A stretch of 6,214 nt of DNA from an uncultured Porphyromonadaceae bacterium. Lineage in GTDB: Bacteria > Bacteroidota > Bacteroidia > Bacteroidales > Muribaculaceae. Under the pieces are notes generated by a model. That model saw only the letters and a list, made by a program, of their open reading frames with translations. It was not told the DNA's origin and ran no database searches. Position 1 is the first letter of the stretch. Each line of letters opens with the position of its first letter. The translations under genes and the position numbers were made by a program. Positions 1-6,069 of this stretch are shown here, piece after piece. The stretch is taken from the NCBI GenBank assembly GCA_947175455.1, contig CAMWMW010000120.1:1-6214 (forward strand). The letters run 5' to 3'.

Positions 1-243
1 ATGGTAATATGCACAGGCGGACTTGCAATGAGCCTTATGGGACTCCCGCTCTCGGATTCATTCTTCTGCGCCTTATCAGCTATATCAAATACCGGACTCG
101 GCACCGAGGTCACAGGTCTTTCGGAAAACTACGCACTTATACCGGATGCCGCCAAATGGCTTCTGTCTCTTATAATGCTTATCGGTCGTCTTGAGATATT
201 TACCATCCTTCTGCTATTCACTCCCACATTCTGGAAGAGATAG
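1..243 (+). CDS. trkH: TrkH-family potassium uptake transporter, C-terminal fragment
   Basis: This is the last 80 codons of a membrane subunit of a Trk/Ktr-type potassium uptake system. The gene starts before the window, so the Met at the first codon is internal. Residues 21-36 of the fragment (FFCALSAISNTGLGTE) look like the fourth pore loop, with SNTGLG as the selectivity-filter segment. Residues 53-73 form the last membrane helix, ending in the family-typical tail GRLEIFTILLLFTPTFWKR. TrkH proteins are usually about 480-500 residues, so only about one sixth is seen. The TAA/TAG-type stop is TAG at 241-243. Its last 30 bases overlap the 3' end of the opposite-strand flavodoxin/ferredoxin gene. 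The usual cytoplasmic partner TrkA would be expected upstream, outside the window. I am confident of the family; TrkH versus KtrB naming is less certain. Confidence 0.88.
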   Translation: MVICTGGLAMSLMGLPLSDSFFCALSAISNTGLGTEVTGLSENYALIPDAAKWLLSLIMLIGRLEIFTILLLFTPTFWKR

Positions 244-1017
244 GATACGCTGACAAGGGAGATACTGCCCTTTCTTACCGGTCATGCCGGCATAGTGCAC
301 GGCATGACGCTGGCAGACATGATAGCACGCAAGGCAAGACGTGCAATTGTCTCCCCATTTCGGTCTTGATCCGACAATCGATATATTTCCGACAGGACAG
401 GCGGCCGAACAGGCGCCGCAGCCCGTGCAATCATCTGTAGAGTGCCATTTGGATGGCTTTATTCCCCATCTTTTGAAAAGAGGATAAACTATACGTGTCT
501 TCAAGGTCGGGAAAGAACCTTCAGTCACATTTTCCTCCCATTCGTTATTGAGTATCTTGGAAGCTATTCTTCCCACTTGAATACGAGCCTTGTCAATCTT
601 GTCTATTCTCACAGAATCGGCATCAACGTCAAAACCCGGCAGGAGAACATAGGTATTGGGCATTATGACACTCCAGCATCCACGCAATTCAAGATTAACA
701 GATTTAAGCAGTTTCCTGAACATACGATGGGCATCTCCTGTTTCATCTCCACATGTCGCAACCATCCATACAGGTATGTCATTATCTTGTATGAAAGCGA
801 CTATCTCCTTAGACATGCATCGCACAAAATCGCACATAACAGGTGGAACGCCCCAGGAATAAACCGGAAAAACAAAACCTATGCTGTCCGTCATCTCCCC
901 TGTTACACTTCCGTCCGGATTTAATCCACAAATATCCAAAGCCTTGTCTCCCGTATGTTTTGCGATGCGCTCCGCAACATATCTGGAGTTTCCTGTTCCT
1001 GAGAAATAGAATATCAT
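214..1017 (-). CDS. EFR1-type flavodoxin domain / 2[4Fe-4S] ferredoxin fusion protein
   Basis: This is a 267-residue predicted cytoplasmic electron carrier. The N-terminal half is flavodoxin-like: the strand IFYFSGTGNS at residues 2-11 contains the FMN phosphate loop (SGTGNS, 6-11), and a conserved FPVYSWGVPP segment follows at 50-59. The C-terminal part holds two ferredoxin-type four-cysteine sets: C197, C200, C203, C207 followed by Pro, and C225, C228, C231, C235 followed by Gln rather than the usual Pro. All eight ligands for two [4Fe-4S] clusters are present. This architecture matches the family annotated as EFR1 ferredoxins; its redox partners are not known to me. The start ATG overlaps the stop of holA by one base (TAATG), suggesting translation by reinitiation. 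It is the last gene of the minus-strand operon. Its last nine codons are antisense to the end of trkH. Confidence 0.9.
   Translation of the reverse strand: MIFYFSGTGNSRYVAERIAKHTGDKALDICGLNPDGSVTGEMTDSIGFVFPVYSWGVPPVMCDFVRCMSKEIVAFIQDNDIPVWMVATCGDETGDAHRMFRKLLKSVNLELRGCWSVIMPNTYVLLPGFDVDADSVRIDKIDKARIQVGRIASKILNNEWEENVTEGSFPTLKTRIVYPLFKRWGIKPSKWHSTDDCTGCGACSAACPVGNISIVGSRPKWGDNCTSCLACYHVCQRHAVHYAGMTGKKGQYLPCQRILSLPECGSE
281..308. repeat. 9-bp perfect inverted repeat near the trkH/EFR1 convergent ends
   Basis: GTCATGCCG at 281-289 and CGGCATGAC at 300-308 are exact reverse complements, separated by a 10-base loop. The repeat lies inside the EFR1 coding sequence, about 40 bases past the trkH stop. 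It could form a hairpin in either transcript. Neither side is followed by a run of T, so it is not a classical intrinsic terminator. It may stop or stabilise the trkH transcript, or be chance within the codons for the second cluster region. Confidence 0.4.
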
Positions 1018-2045
1018 TACAATGTGAAAATCTTAAAAATCAGTTCCGTAAGAAGGTCATACTCATTCTGGAAAGAATTCACGCCCTTGCTCTTGACATC
1101 AAACTCTCGGAGAGCGTGCACAGCATTGACTGCGCGGAACGGATTGTAATTACGCATTCCGGTCTTGATTTCGTTGAGTTGATTCTGAAAACGTATTCCC
1201 AATGCCGCCTTTAACGCAGGTTCAGATTTGTCAGTAAGATAATGGGCTATGACCAGCTTGCTGAAAAAATTGAACAACGTAGATGTTGTCATTATTGTCG
1301 GATTGGTCTTGGGATTTGATTCAAAATATTTAATAATCCTTATTGCCTTGGGGTAATTCTTATTGGCGACAGCAGAAGTCAGTTCGAAATTATTGAAATC
1401 TTTTGATATTCCTATATTTCTTTCAACATCTTCAGCAGTTATCCTCTGTCCTGCCCCTCCCTTTATCTGGATAAGCTTATTGACTTCTCCAAATAGCTTT
1501 GTAAGCGGACCTCCGATATATTCACAAAGCATTTCCATTGCCTTGTCATCTATCATACACTTATACGATGCGCAATAGTCACGGAGATGAGAAGCGAGCT
1601 GATAGTCTTTTACACGTTCGCTTTTGAATATCACAGCCCCGGACTTAGCCGCATTCTTCATCAATGACGACGTGGCATTAAGATTGTCACCTTTGAATGC
1701 GATGACAAACACGGTTGAAGCATTGGGGCGACCGACATAGGGAGCAAGTCTCTCCAAAGACTGCTTTGCCTGCTGTTTTGACTGAGCCTCTTTTAATATC
1801 ACTACCCTTCGAGGTGCCATAACGGGTAGCTGCTGACCCGCAGCTATTACTGTTTCCATGTCGGCGTCCACACCATAGTACACATTCAGATTAAAATCCT
1901 TGTCTTCTTCAGCTATTGCCTTTGACTCGATAGCCTCAACTATCCTGTCGATATAATAATCCTCCTCACCCATAAGAAGATACACAGGAGCGAATACTCC
2001 CTTGTTAATCGATGTCAATATGTCTCTAAAAGTGGGATTTGCCAT
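1017..2045 (-). CDS. holA: DNA polymerase III subunit delta
   Basis: This 342-residue protein is the delta subunit of the clamp loader, which opens the beta sliding clamp so that it can be placed on primed DNA. The family-typical N-terminus is clear: PVYLLMGEEDYYIDRI at residues 20-35, then PVMAPRRVVILKEAQ at about 74-88. The middle holds LTKLFGEVNKL (about 186-196), and the C-terminal collar domain contains the FNFFSKLVIAHYL stretch. There is no Walker A motif, as expected, because delta is the non-ATPase wrench of the complex. The length is normal for the family. The start ATG lies inside the end of the CPBP protease gene (20-base overlap), and the stop shares one base with the EFR1 start. 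Its position in an operon with envelope and nucleotide genes gives no extra clue to function. I see nothing missing or broken. Confidence 0.95.
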   Translation of the reverse strand: MANPTFRDILTSINKGVFAPVYLLMGEEDYYIDRIVEAIESKAIAEEDKDFNLNVYYGVDADMETVIAAGQQLPVMAPRRVVILKEAQSKQQAKQSLERLAPYVGRPNASTVFVIAFKGDNLNATSSLMKNAAKSGAVIFKSERVKDYQLASHLRDYCASYKCMIDDKAMEMLCEYIGGPLTKLFGEVNKLIQIKGGAGQRITAEDVERNIGISKDFNNFELTSAVANKNYPKAIRIIKYFESNPKTNPTIMTTSTLFNFFSKLVIAHYLTDKSEPALKAALGIRFQNQLNEIKTGMRNYNPFRAVNAVHALREFDVKSKGVNSFQNEYDLLTELIFKIFTL

Positions 2046-2928
2046 TATTCTTCGATAAATTCTTTTGCCATAAATATAAAACCAGAATCAATAGAATGCC
2101 GCTTGACATGGCAAACCAGGGAAAGCCGGTTTCCGTCACACCAAAATTCTCAATGTCGGCAGACACACAGCCTTTTGCCGTTAACCATGCCGTTATGACC
2201 ACCATGCTGTTGTTTAAGGCATGGGCGATGACAGATGTCCAGATTGAGCCGCTCCACAGATAAAAATAGCCGAATATCGCACCTAAAAGAAGTCTCGGGA
2301 AGAATCCGAAAAACTGGAAATGCATCGCGCTGAATATGAAAGCGGAAATCCATACTGCCGCATGCCCTGGAATTGCCTTGCATAAGAGCCGCTGTATACC
2401 GGCTCGAAAAAACAGTTCTTCTGCAAATCCTGTCAGACAGCCTACGATTGCAATTCCCGATACAAGCCCTCCGATTGTAGTTGTGGAAAGGATCGCATCT
2501 GTAAAATGCCGGCTACTGTTCTCCCAGCCACGCAGCTTCTCTTCCAGTTCGTGAAGAGATTCCGGGAATACAATTGAATCGTTCCAGAATATTAGCTGAT
2601 TCAAAAAGCACATGCCGATAAAATAACAAACGACAACGAGAAAGACATTACACCATCCGGGACTTATATTCAGTGAAAGAGCCATAATCGGGTTTTGAGA
2701 TTCAAGACGTGACGTAATGACAGGTGTGCCTATGAAAACAAACAGATTCTGCACAGCCGATGTAACAAGGACTTTTGCCCGTTCATCGACATCGAGCGTA
2801 TTGACAATCCCGGCGACAAACGAAACGAATAGAAAAGACAACAGAAACACCGCCGCAAAAATGCAGAAGTATATGAGCAACGGAGATTCAGACCCTTTAC
2901 GCGTGTTTATTACTCCATTCGATGACAT
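2026..2928 (-). CDS. CPBP-family (CAAX/Rce1-like) intramembrane glutamic protease
   Basis: This is a 300-residue polytopic inner-membrane protein with roughly seven to eight hydrophobic segments (about 17-41, 55-75, 93-116, 146-166, 189-206, 210-228, 231-250 and 271-287). The three family motifs are intact: EELFFR at residues 170-175 (the EExxxR motif with the catalytic glutamate), FxxxH at 199-203, and HALNN at 236-240. These support an active membrane protease of the CPBP/Abi group (PF02517-type fold). The substrate cannot be read from sequence; relatives process prenylated proteins or bacteriocin-type peptides, or act in immunity and membrane-protein control. The start shares one base with the lptB stop (TGATG), so translation is probably coupled. 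The last 20 bases overlap holA. Its place directly after lptB hints at an envelope role, but this is inference only. Confidence 0.9.
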   Translation of the reverse strand: MSSNGVINTRKGSESPLLIYFCIFAAVFLLSFLFVSFVAGIVNTLDVDERAKVLVTSAVQNLFVFIGTPVITSRLESQNPIMALSLNISPGWCNVFLVVVCYFIGMCFLNQLIFWNDSIVFPESLHELEEKLRGWENSSRHFTDAILSTTTIGGLVSGIAIVGCLTGFAEELFFRAGIQRLLCKAIPGHAAVWISAFIFSAMHFQFFGFFPRLLLGAIFGYFYLWSGSIWTSVIAHALNNSMVVITAWLTAKGCVSADIENFGVTETGFPWFAMSSGILLILVLYLWQKNLSKNNGKSHF

Positions 2929-3788
2929 CAGTCAAATTTCTTACGGGTAAAAATGAAATCTCTTCCAAGATATTTCTCCCTGACTATAGGATTATTGGCA
3001 AGCTCCTCGCTTGATCCCTGAAAAAGGACTTTTCCTTCGAAGAGCAGATATGCCCTGTCTGTTATTCCAAGTATTGAATCTGCCTTATGGTCAGTGATAA
3101 GAATACCGATATTCCTTTCCTTGAGGTGATATACCACTTCCTGTATGTCCTCGACCGCTATAGGGTCAACTGCGGCAAACGGCTCATCAAGCATTATGAA
3201 TTTCGGATTGATCGCAAGGCATCTTGCAATCTCCGTCCGGCGGCGCTCGCCTCCGGAAAGATTATTGCCAAGATTGTGTCTGACCTTCTCAAGCGAGAAC
3301 TCTTTGATCAGGGATTCAAGTTTTTCTTTCTGATATTCCTTGGATGTATCGGTCATCTCAAGAATGGCTCGAATGTTGTTTTCTACGGAAAGTGTCCGGA
3401 ACACAGATGCCTCCTGTGGCAGATAACCGATACCGAACTGAGCCCGTTTATACACAGGAAACTCGGTAATGTCATGGTTGTCGAGAAATACTTTCCCTTC
3501 ATTGGGTTTTATAAGACCTACTGTCATATAGAACGTAGTGGTCTTTCCGGCACCGTTTGGACCGAGAAGCCCGACAATCTCACCTTGCGTGACATCTATC
3601 GAGACCTTGTTGGCAACGGTACGTTTACCATATTTCTTTACGAGATTCTCAGTTCTCAGAACTCCCTTTTCACAAACACCCGGAAGTTTGCCCTCAAGTT
3701 CAAGTTCCTCTTCGGCTGTAAGTTTTTCGGGAGCCTCGTCTTCCCTGTTTTTGAACCGGTTTCTGTCAAATATCGCTTTAAATTTCAT
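2928..3788 (-). CDS. lptB: Lipopolysaccharide export ABC transporter ATPase LptB
   Basis: This is the cytoplasmic ATPase that drives LptFG, which extracts lipopolysaccharide from the inner membrane and pushes it along the Lpt bridge. The ATPase motifs are complete: Walker A GPNGAGKT (76-83), Q-loop Q125 in GYLPQEASVFR (a strong LptB marker), signature LSGGE (177-181) with ERRRTEIAR after it, Walker B FIMLDEP (197-203), DPIAVEDIQ after it (208-216), and the switch His in TDHK (H234). At 286 residues it is about 40 longer than E. coli LptB (241). The extra part is an N-terminal extension (1-42), basic up to about residue 15 and then strongly acidic. I saw no ATG, GTG or TTG codon between codon 1 and residue 44, so the long start is supported. 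The start overlaps the udk stop by 11 bases. LptF and LptG are not in the window. Confidence 0.95.
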   Translation of the reverse strand: MKFKAIFDRNRFKNREDEAPEKLTAEEELELEGKLPGVCEKGVLRTENLVKKYGKRTVANKVSIDVTQGEIVGLLGPNGAGKTTTFYMTVGLIKPNEGKVFLDNHDITEFPVYKRAQFGIGYLPQEASVFRTLSVENNIRAILEMTDTSKEYQKEKLESLIKEFSLEKVRHNLGNNLSGGERRRTEIARCLAINPKFIMLDEPFAAVDPIAVEDIQEVVYHLKERNIGILITDHKADSILGITDRAYLLFEGKVLFQGSSEELANNPIVREKYLGRDFIFTRKKFD

Positions 3789-4401
3789 TTCTTGGTTTTA
3801 GCAGAGAACGTATATAATCCGTAAGCAGTTTTATAGCCACATTGTTATGCCCTCCCTGTGGAACAATCAGGTCCGCATACCGTTTGGAAGGCTCTATATA
3901 CAGTTCATGCATTGGTTTTAGCGTTTCCTCATATCTGTCAATGACCATCTTGGGAGTTCTGCCGCGCTCTATGCAATCGCGATGTATTACCCTTATGAGG
4001 CGTTCATCAGCGTCAGCATCCACAAACACTTTGACATCCATCATATCGCGCAATTCCTTGTCCGTAAGCACCAGAATCCCTTCGACCACAACTACATCAC
4101 GCGGTTCAACATGAACAGTTTCCTTTAGTCTCGAACAAGTTATAAAATCATAAGTCGGCATTTCAATGGCTCTCCCCTCTTTCAATTCTCTGACATGATT
4201 TGCGAGCAAAGACCATTCTATGGACGCCGGTTCGTCGTAATTCATCTTGAGGCGTTCTTCAAGCGGGATATGAGCATTGTCCTTATAATAACAATCCTGT
4301 GGTATCACAGCGACTTCATCTTTCGGCAGACTCTCTATGATTTTTCTCACCACCGTTGTTTTACCGGAGCCGGTGCCTCCTGCTATACCTATGATCAACA
4401 T
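3778..4401 (-). CDS. udk: Uridine kinase (uridine/cytidine kinase)
   Basis: Uridine kinase phosphorylates uridine and cytidine to UMP and CMP in pyrimidine salvage in the cytoplasm. The 207-residue length is typical for bacterial Udk. Visible motifs are the P-loop GGTGSGKTT (8-16), QDCYYKD (35-41), the nucleoside-binding NYDEPASIEW (54-63), PTYDF (82-86), VEGIL (106-110), and the lid segment RVIHRDCIERGRT (137-149). The conserved tail motif EPSKRYADLIVPQGG lies at 170-184. It is the first gene of the minus-strand operon. A promoter about 30 bases upstream of its ATG predicts a short A-rich leader of about 21-25 bases with no Shine-Dalgarno sequence. Its 3' end overlaps the lptB start by 11 bases, so lptB is likely read from the udk transcript. 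Its link to lipopolysaccharide export is not obvious. Confidence 0.96.
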   Translation of the reverse strand: MLIIGIAGGTGSGKTTVVRKIIESLPKDEVAVIPQDCYYKDNAHIPLEERLKMNYDEPASIEWSLLANHVRELKEGRAIEMPTYDFITCSRLKETVHVEPRDVVVVEGILVLTDKELRDMMDVKVFVDADADERLIRVIHRDCIERGRTPKMVIDRYEETLKPMHELYIEPSKRYADLIVPQGGHNNVAIKLLTDYIRSLLKPRNEI

Positions 4402-4429
4402 AACTGGGATATGTTTATTCTATTTCAGG

Positions 4430-4461
4430 CAAAATTACTAAAAACCGATTTCCTCTCCAAA
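4430..4461 (-). promoter_or_regulatory. Bacteroidota-type promoter for the udk-lptB-CPBP-holA-EFR1 operon
   Basis: Read on the minus strand, a TTTG box (4461-4458) and a TAATTTTG box (4437-4430, fitting TAnnTTTG) are separated by exactly 20 bases. This matches the -33/-7 promoter consensus established for Bacteroides housekeeping sigma. Transcription should start near 4422-4426, giving a leader of about 21-25 bases before the udk ATG. Because every downstream junction overlaps, this probably serves all five genes. Confidence 0.8.
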
Positions 4462-4478
4462 TTTTTTTACTAACTTTG
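4449..4478 (+). promoter_or_regulatory. Bacteroidota-type promoter for mlaEF
   Basis: The -7 element TAACTTTG at 4471-4478 fits TAnnTTTG exactly. The best -33 candidate is TTTC at 4449-4452, one mismatch from TTTG, with an 18-base spacer that is slightly short. A run of seven T (4462-4468) lies in the spacer. The start of transcription is expected near 4482-4486, giving a leader of about 55-60 bases before mlaE. The element region overlaps the opposite promoter at 4449-4461. Confidence 0.65.
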
Positions 4479-4485
4479 TCCGCGA

Positions 4486-4518
4486 TTTCCATTACACCGA
4501 CGTTATTGTTAATGGAAA
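4486..4518 (+). promoter_or_regulatory. Inverted repeat / stem-loop in the mlaE leader
   Basis: TTTCCATTA at 4486-4494 and TAATGGAAA at 4510-4518 are exact reverse complements. Two more pairs (A4496-T4509, C4497-G4508) form if C4495 is bulged out, leaving a loop of about 10 bases. The stem would sit at the very 5' end of the predicted mlaE mRNA and end 22 bases before the ATG. It may be a 5' mRNA-stabilising hairpin, or a DNA operator for a dimeric repressor just downstream of the promoter. There is no T run after it, so a terminator is unlikely. Confidence 0.55.
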
Positions 4519-4540
4519 GAATATAAATACAACTTGATTC

Positions 4541-5287
4541 ATGGTCGTATCATCTATTAAATCTTTCGGACGCTACTGCGCTTTTATGACGCAAGTGTTT
4601 CGTATACCAGAAAAATGGCGGGAGTTTTTCAAACAGCTCGTCTTTGAAATCAACAAGCTTGGTGTCGATTCGATTCCGCTTGTGATAATAATATCCATTT
4701 TCATCGGTGCGGTGATATGCATCCAGATGACAATAAACATTGTGTCACCGATGATTCCTTCTTATTCAACAGGACTGGCGACTCGCGAGATACTCCTTCT
4801 GGAATTCTCCTGTACCATGATGTCGTTGATTCTTGCAGGCAAGGTAGGCAGCAACATCTCCTCGGAAATCGGAACCATGCGTGTCACGGAGCAGATCGAC
4901 GCGATGGAGATAATGGGTCTTAATGCGGCAAGTTATATCGTACTTCCCAAAATCGTCGGATTCGTTCTTTTTGTTCCTGTGCTGTGCATACTGTCAATGT
5001 TCATGGGGTTGCTCGGCGGAGCCTTTGTGGCTCAGTTCACCGATATGATATCAATGGAGAATTATGTTTTCGGAATCCAGTCATTCTTCAACGAATGGTA
5101 TATTTGGTACGCGATAATAAAAACGCTTTTCTTTGCGTTTATCATCACTTCTGTGGCGGCATATTATGGTTTTTATGTCAAAGGAGGATCGCTGGAAGTC
5201 GGGCAGGCAAGCACGCGTGCCGTTGTTTCAAGCTCCATCCTTATTCTACTTGCAGATGTCGTACTCACTAAACTCCTTTTACAATGA
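4541..5287 (+). CDS. mlaE: MlaE-type permease of an MCE phospholipid ABC transporter
   Basis: This is a 248-residue inner-membrane permease of the MlaE/YrbE family, which forms a dimer between the MlaF ATPases and a periplasmic MCE ring to move phospholipids between inner and outer membranes. An amphipathic N-terminal part (about 1-35) precedes membrane segments at roughly 44-67, 85-102, 133-165, 188-210 and 229-246. The cytoplasmic coupling region is highly typical: AGKVGSNISSEIGTMRVTEQ (99-118), then IDAMEIMGLN (119-128). The tail GGSLEVGQASTRAVVSS (215-231) is also family-conserved. The start is well fixed, because an in-frame TGA lies at 4535-4537, two codons upstream. The leader is A-rich (AAAGAATATAAATACAA) without a Shine-Dalgarno sequence, as usual in Bacteroidota. 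The stop overlaps the mlaF start in ATGA, so the two are translationally coupled. No MCE/MlaD gene is present here. Confidence 0.94.
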   Translation: MVVSSIKSFGRYCAFMTQVFRIPEKWREFFKQLVFEINKLGVDSIPLVIIISIFIGAVICIQMTINIVSPMIPSYSTGLATREILLLEFSCTMMSLILAGKVGSNISSEIGTMRVTEQIDAMEIMGLNAASYIVLPKIVGFVLFVPVLCILSMFMGLLGGAFVAQFTDMISMENYVFGIQSFFNEWYIWYAIIKTLFFAFIITSVAAYYGFYVKGGSLEVGQASTRAVVSSSILILLADVVLTKLLLQ

Positions 5288-6069
5288 TTGAAGCAAAAAA
5301 CGTGTCAAAATGGTTTGACGGTCAACGGATACTGTATGATATAAATGCGACTTTTGATACCGGCAAGACCAATCTCATCATCGGTCAGAGCGGTTCGGGT
5401 AAAACAGTTTTTATGAAATGCCTTATCGGACTGCTCACACCGGAAGAGGGAGAAATCCTTTATGACGGCAGACGCTTCAGAGATCTTGACACCGAACAGA
5501 AACGTCAGCTGCGCACTGAGATAGGAATGCTTTTTCAGGGTTCGGCACTCTTCGACAACGAGACGGTACTTGGAAATGTCATGTTCCCTCTGAAACTCTT
5601 CAGTCCTCTTTCAAAAGCGGAACAACTCGAACGCGCTCATTTCTGTATCAAGAGAGTGGGGCTTGAGAATGCAGACGACAAGTATCCGTCTGAAATCTCG
5701 GGAGGAATGCAGAAGCGTGTGGCTATAGCACGCGCCATAGCTCTTAACCCCAAGTATCTTTTTTGCGATGAACCCAACTCCGGACTTGATCCGAGAACTT
5801 CAATTCTTATTGACGAGCTGCTGAGCGACATCACGCATGAATACGGAATGACTACAATAATAAACACCCATGACATGAACTCCGTGCTTGGAATCGGTGA
5901 GCATATAGTGTTCATCAACAAGGGACATTGCGACTGGACAGGCAACGACAAGACAATCTTCAGAAGCAAAAGCGAGTCTCTGAATGATTTTGTTTTTGCC
6001 TCGAAACTTTTTCAGGAAGTCAAAAACTATCTTGAACGTGAATACGATAACAAGTCAAGGTCGCTGTAA
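5284..6069 (+). CDS. mlaF: MlaF-type ATPase of an MCE phospholipid ABC transporter
   Basis: This 261-residue ATPase partners with the upstream MlaE permease. All nucleotide-binding motifs are intact: Walker A GQSGSGKT (34-41), Q-loop in GMLFQGSALFD (Q85), signature SGGMQKR (139-145), Walker B YLFCDEP (158-164) followed by NSGLDP, and the switch His in NTHDM (H196). The SGGM signature and the LFQGSALFD Q-loop are hallmarks of the MlaF/Ttg2A group rather than of sugar or amino-acid importers. The C-terminal tail after about residue 228 (SLNDFVFASKLFQEVKNYL) may reach a neighbouring subunit, as described for E. coli MlaF; I infer this from position only. The gene begins in the mlaE stop (ATGA). 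Its last 43 bases are antisense to the 3' end of lipB. No transporter partner genes follow on this strand. Confidence 0.94.
   Translation: MIEAKNVSKWFDGQRILYDINATFDTGKTNLIIGQSGSGKTVFMKCLIGLLTPEEGEILYDGRRFRDLDTEQKRQLRTEIGMLFQGSALFDNETVLGNVMFPLKLFSPLSKAEQLERAHFCIKRVGLENADDKYPSEISGGMQKRVAIARAIALNPKYLFCDEPNSGLDPRTSILIDELLSDITHEYGMTTIINTHDMNSVLGIGEHIVFINKGHCDWTGNDKTIFRSKSESLNDFVFASKLFQEVKNYLEREYDNKSRSL

Noticed and set aside
442..924. Plus-strand open frame of 160 codons antisense to the EFR1 gene
   Set aside because: The opposite strand encodes a protein with intact flavodoxin and ferredoxin motifs; this frame has no recognisable features and reads as a shadow.
3087..3824. Long plus-strand open frame (245 codons) antisense to lptB and the end of udk
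   Set aside because: It lies wholly over lptB, a well-supported ATPase gene, and the udk 3' end. Its translation shows no domain or motif, is rich in Phe and Cys runs typical of antisense frames, and has no promoter that I could see.
4402..4540. Riboswitch, small RNA or tRNA in the divergent gap
   Set aside because: Only 139 bases are available, and they are accounted for by two promoters, one simple inverted repeat and short leaders. No cloverleaf or known riboswitch core was seen.
5637..5969. Minus-strand open frame of 110 codons inside mlaF
   Set aside because: It mirrors the conserved signature and Walker B region of mlaF and shows no independent coding signal.
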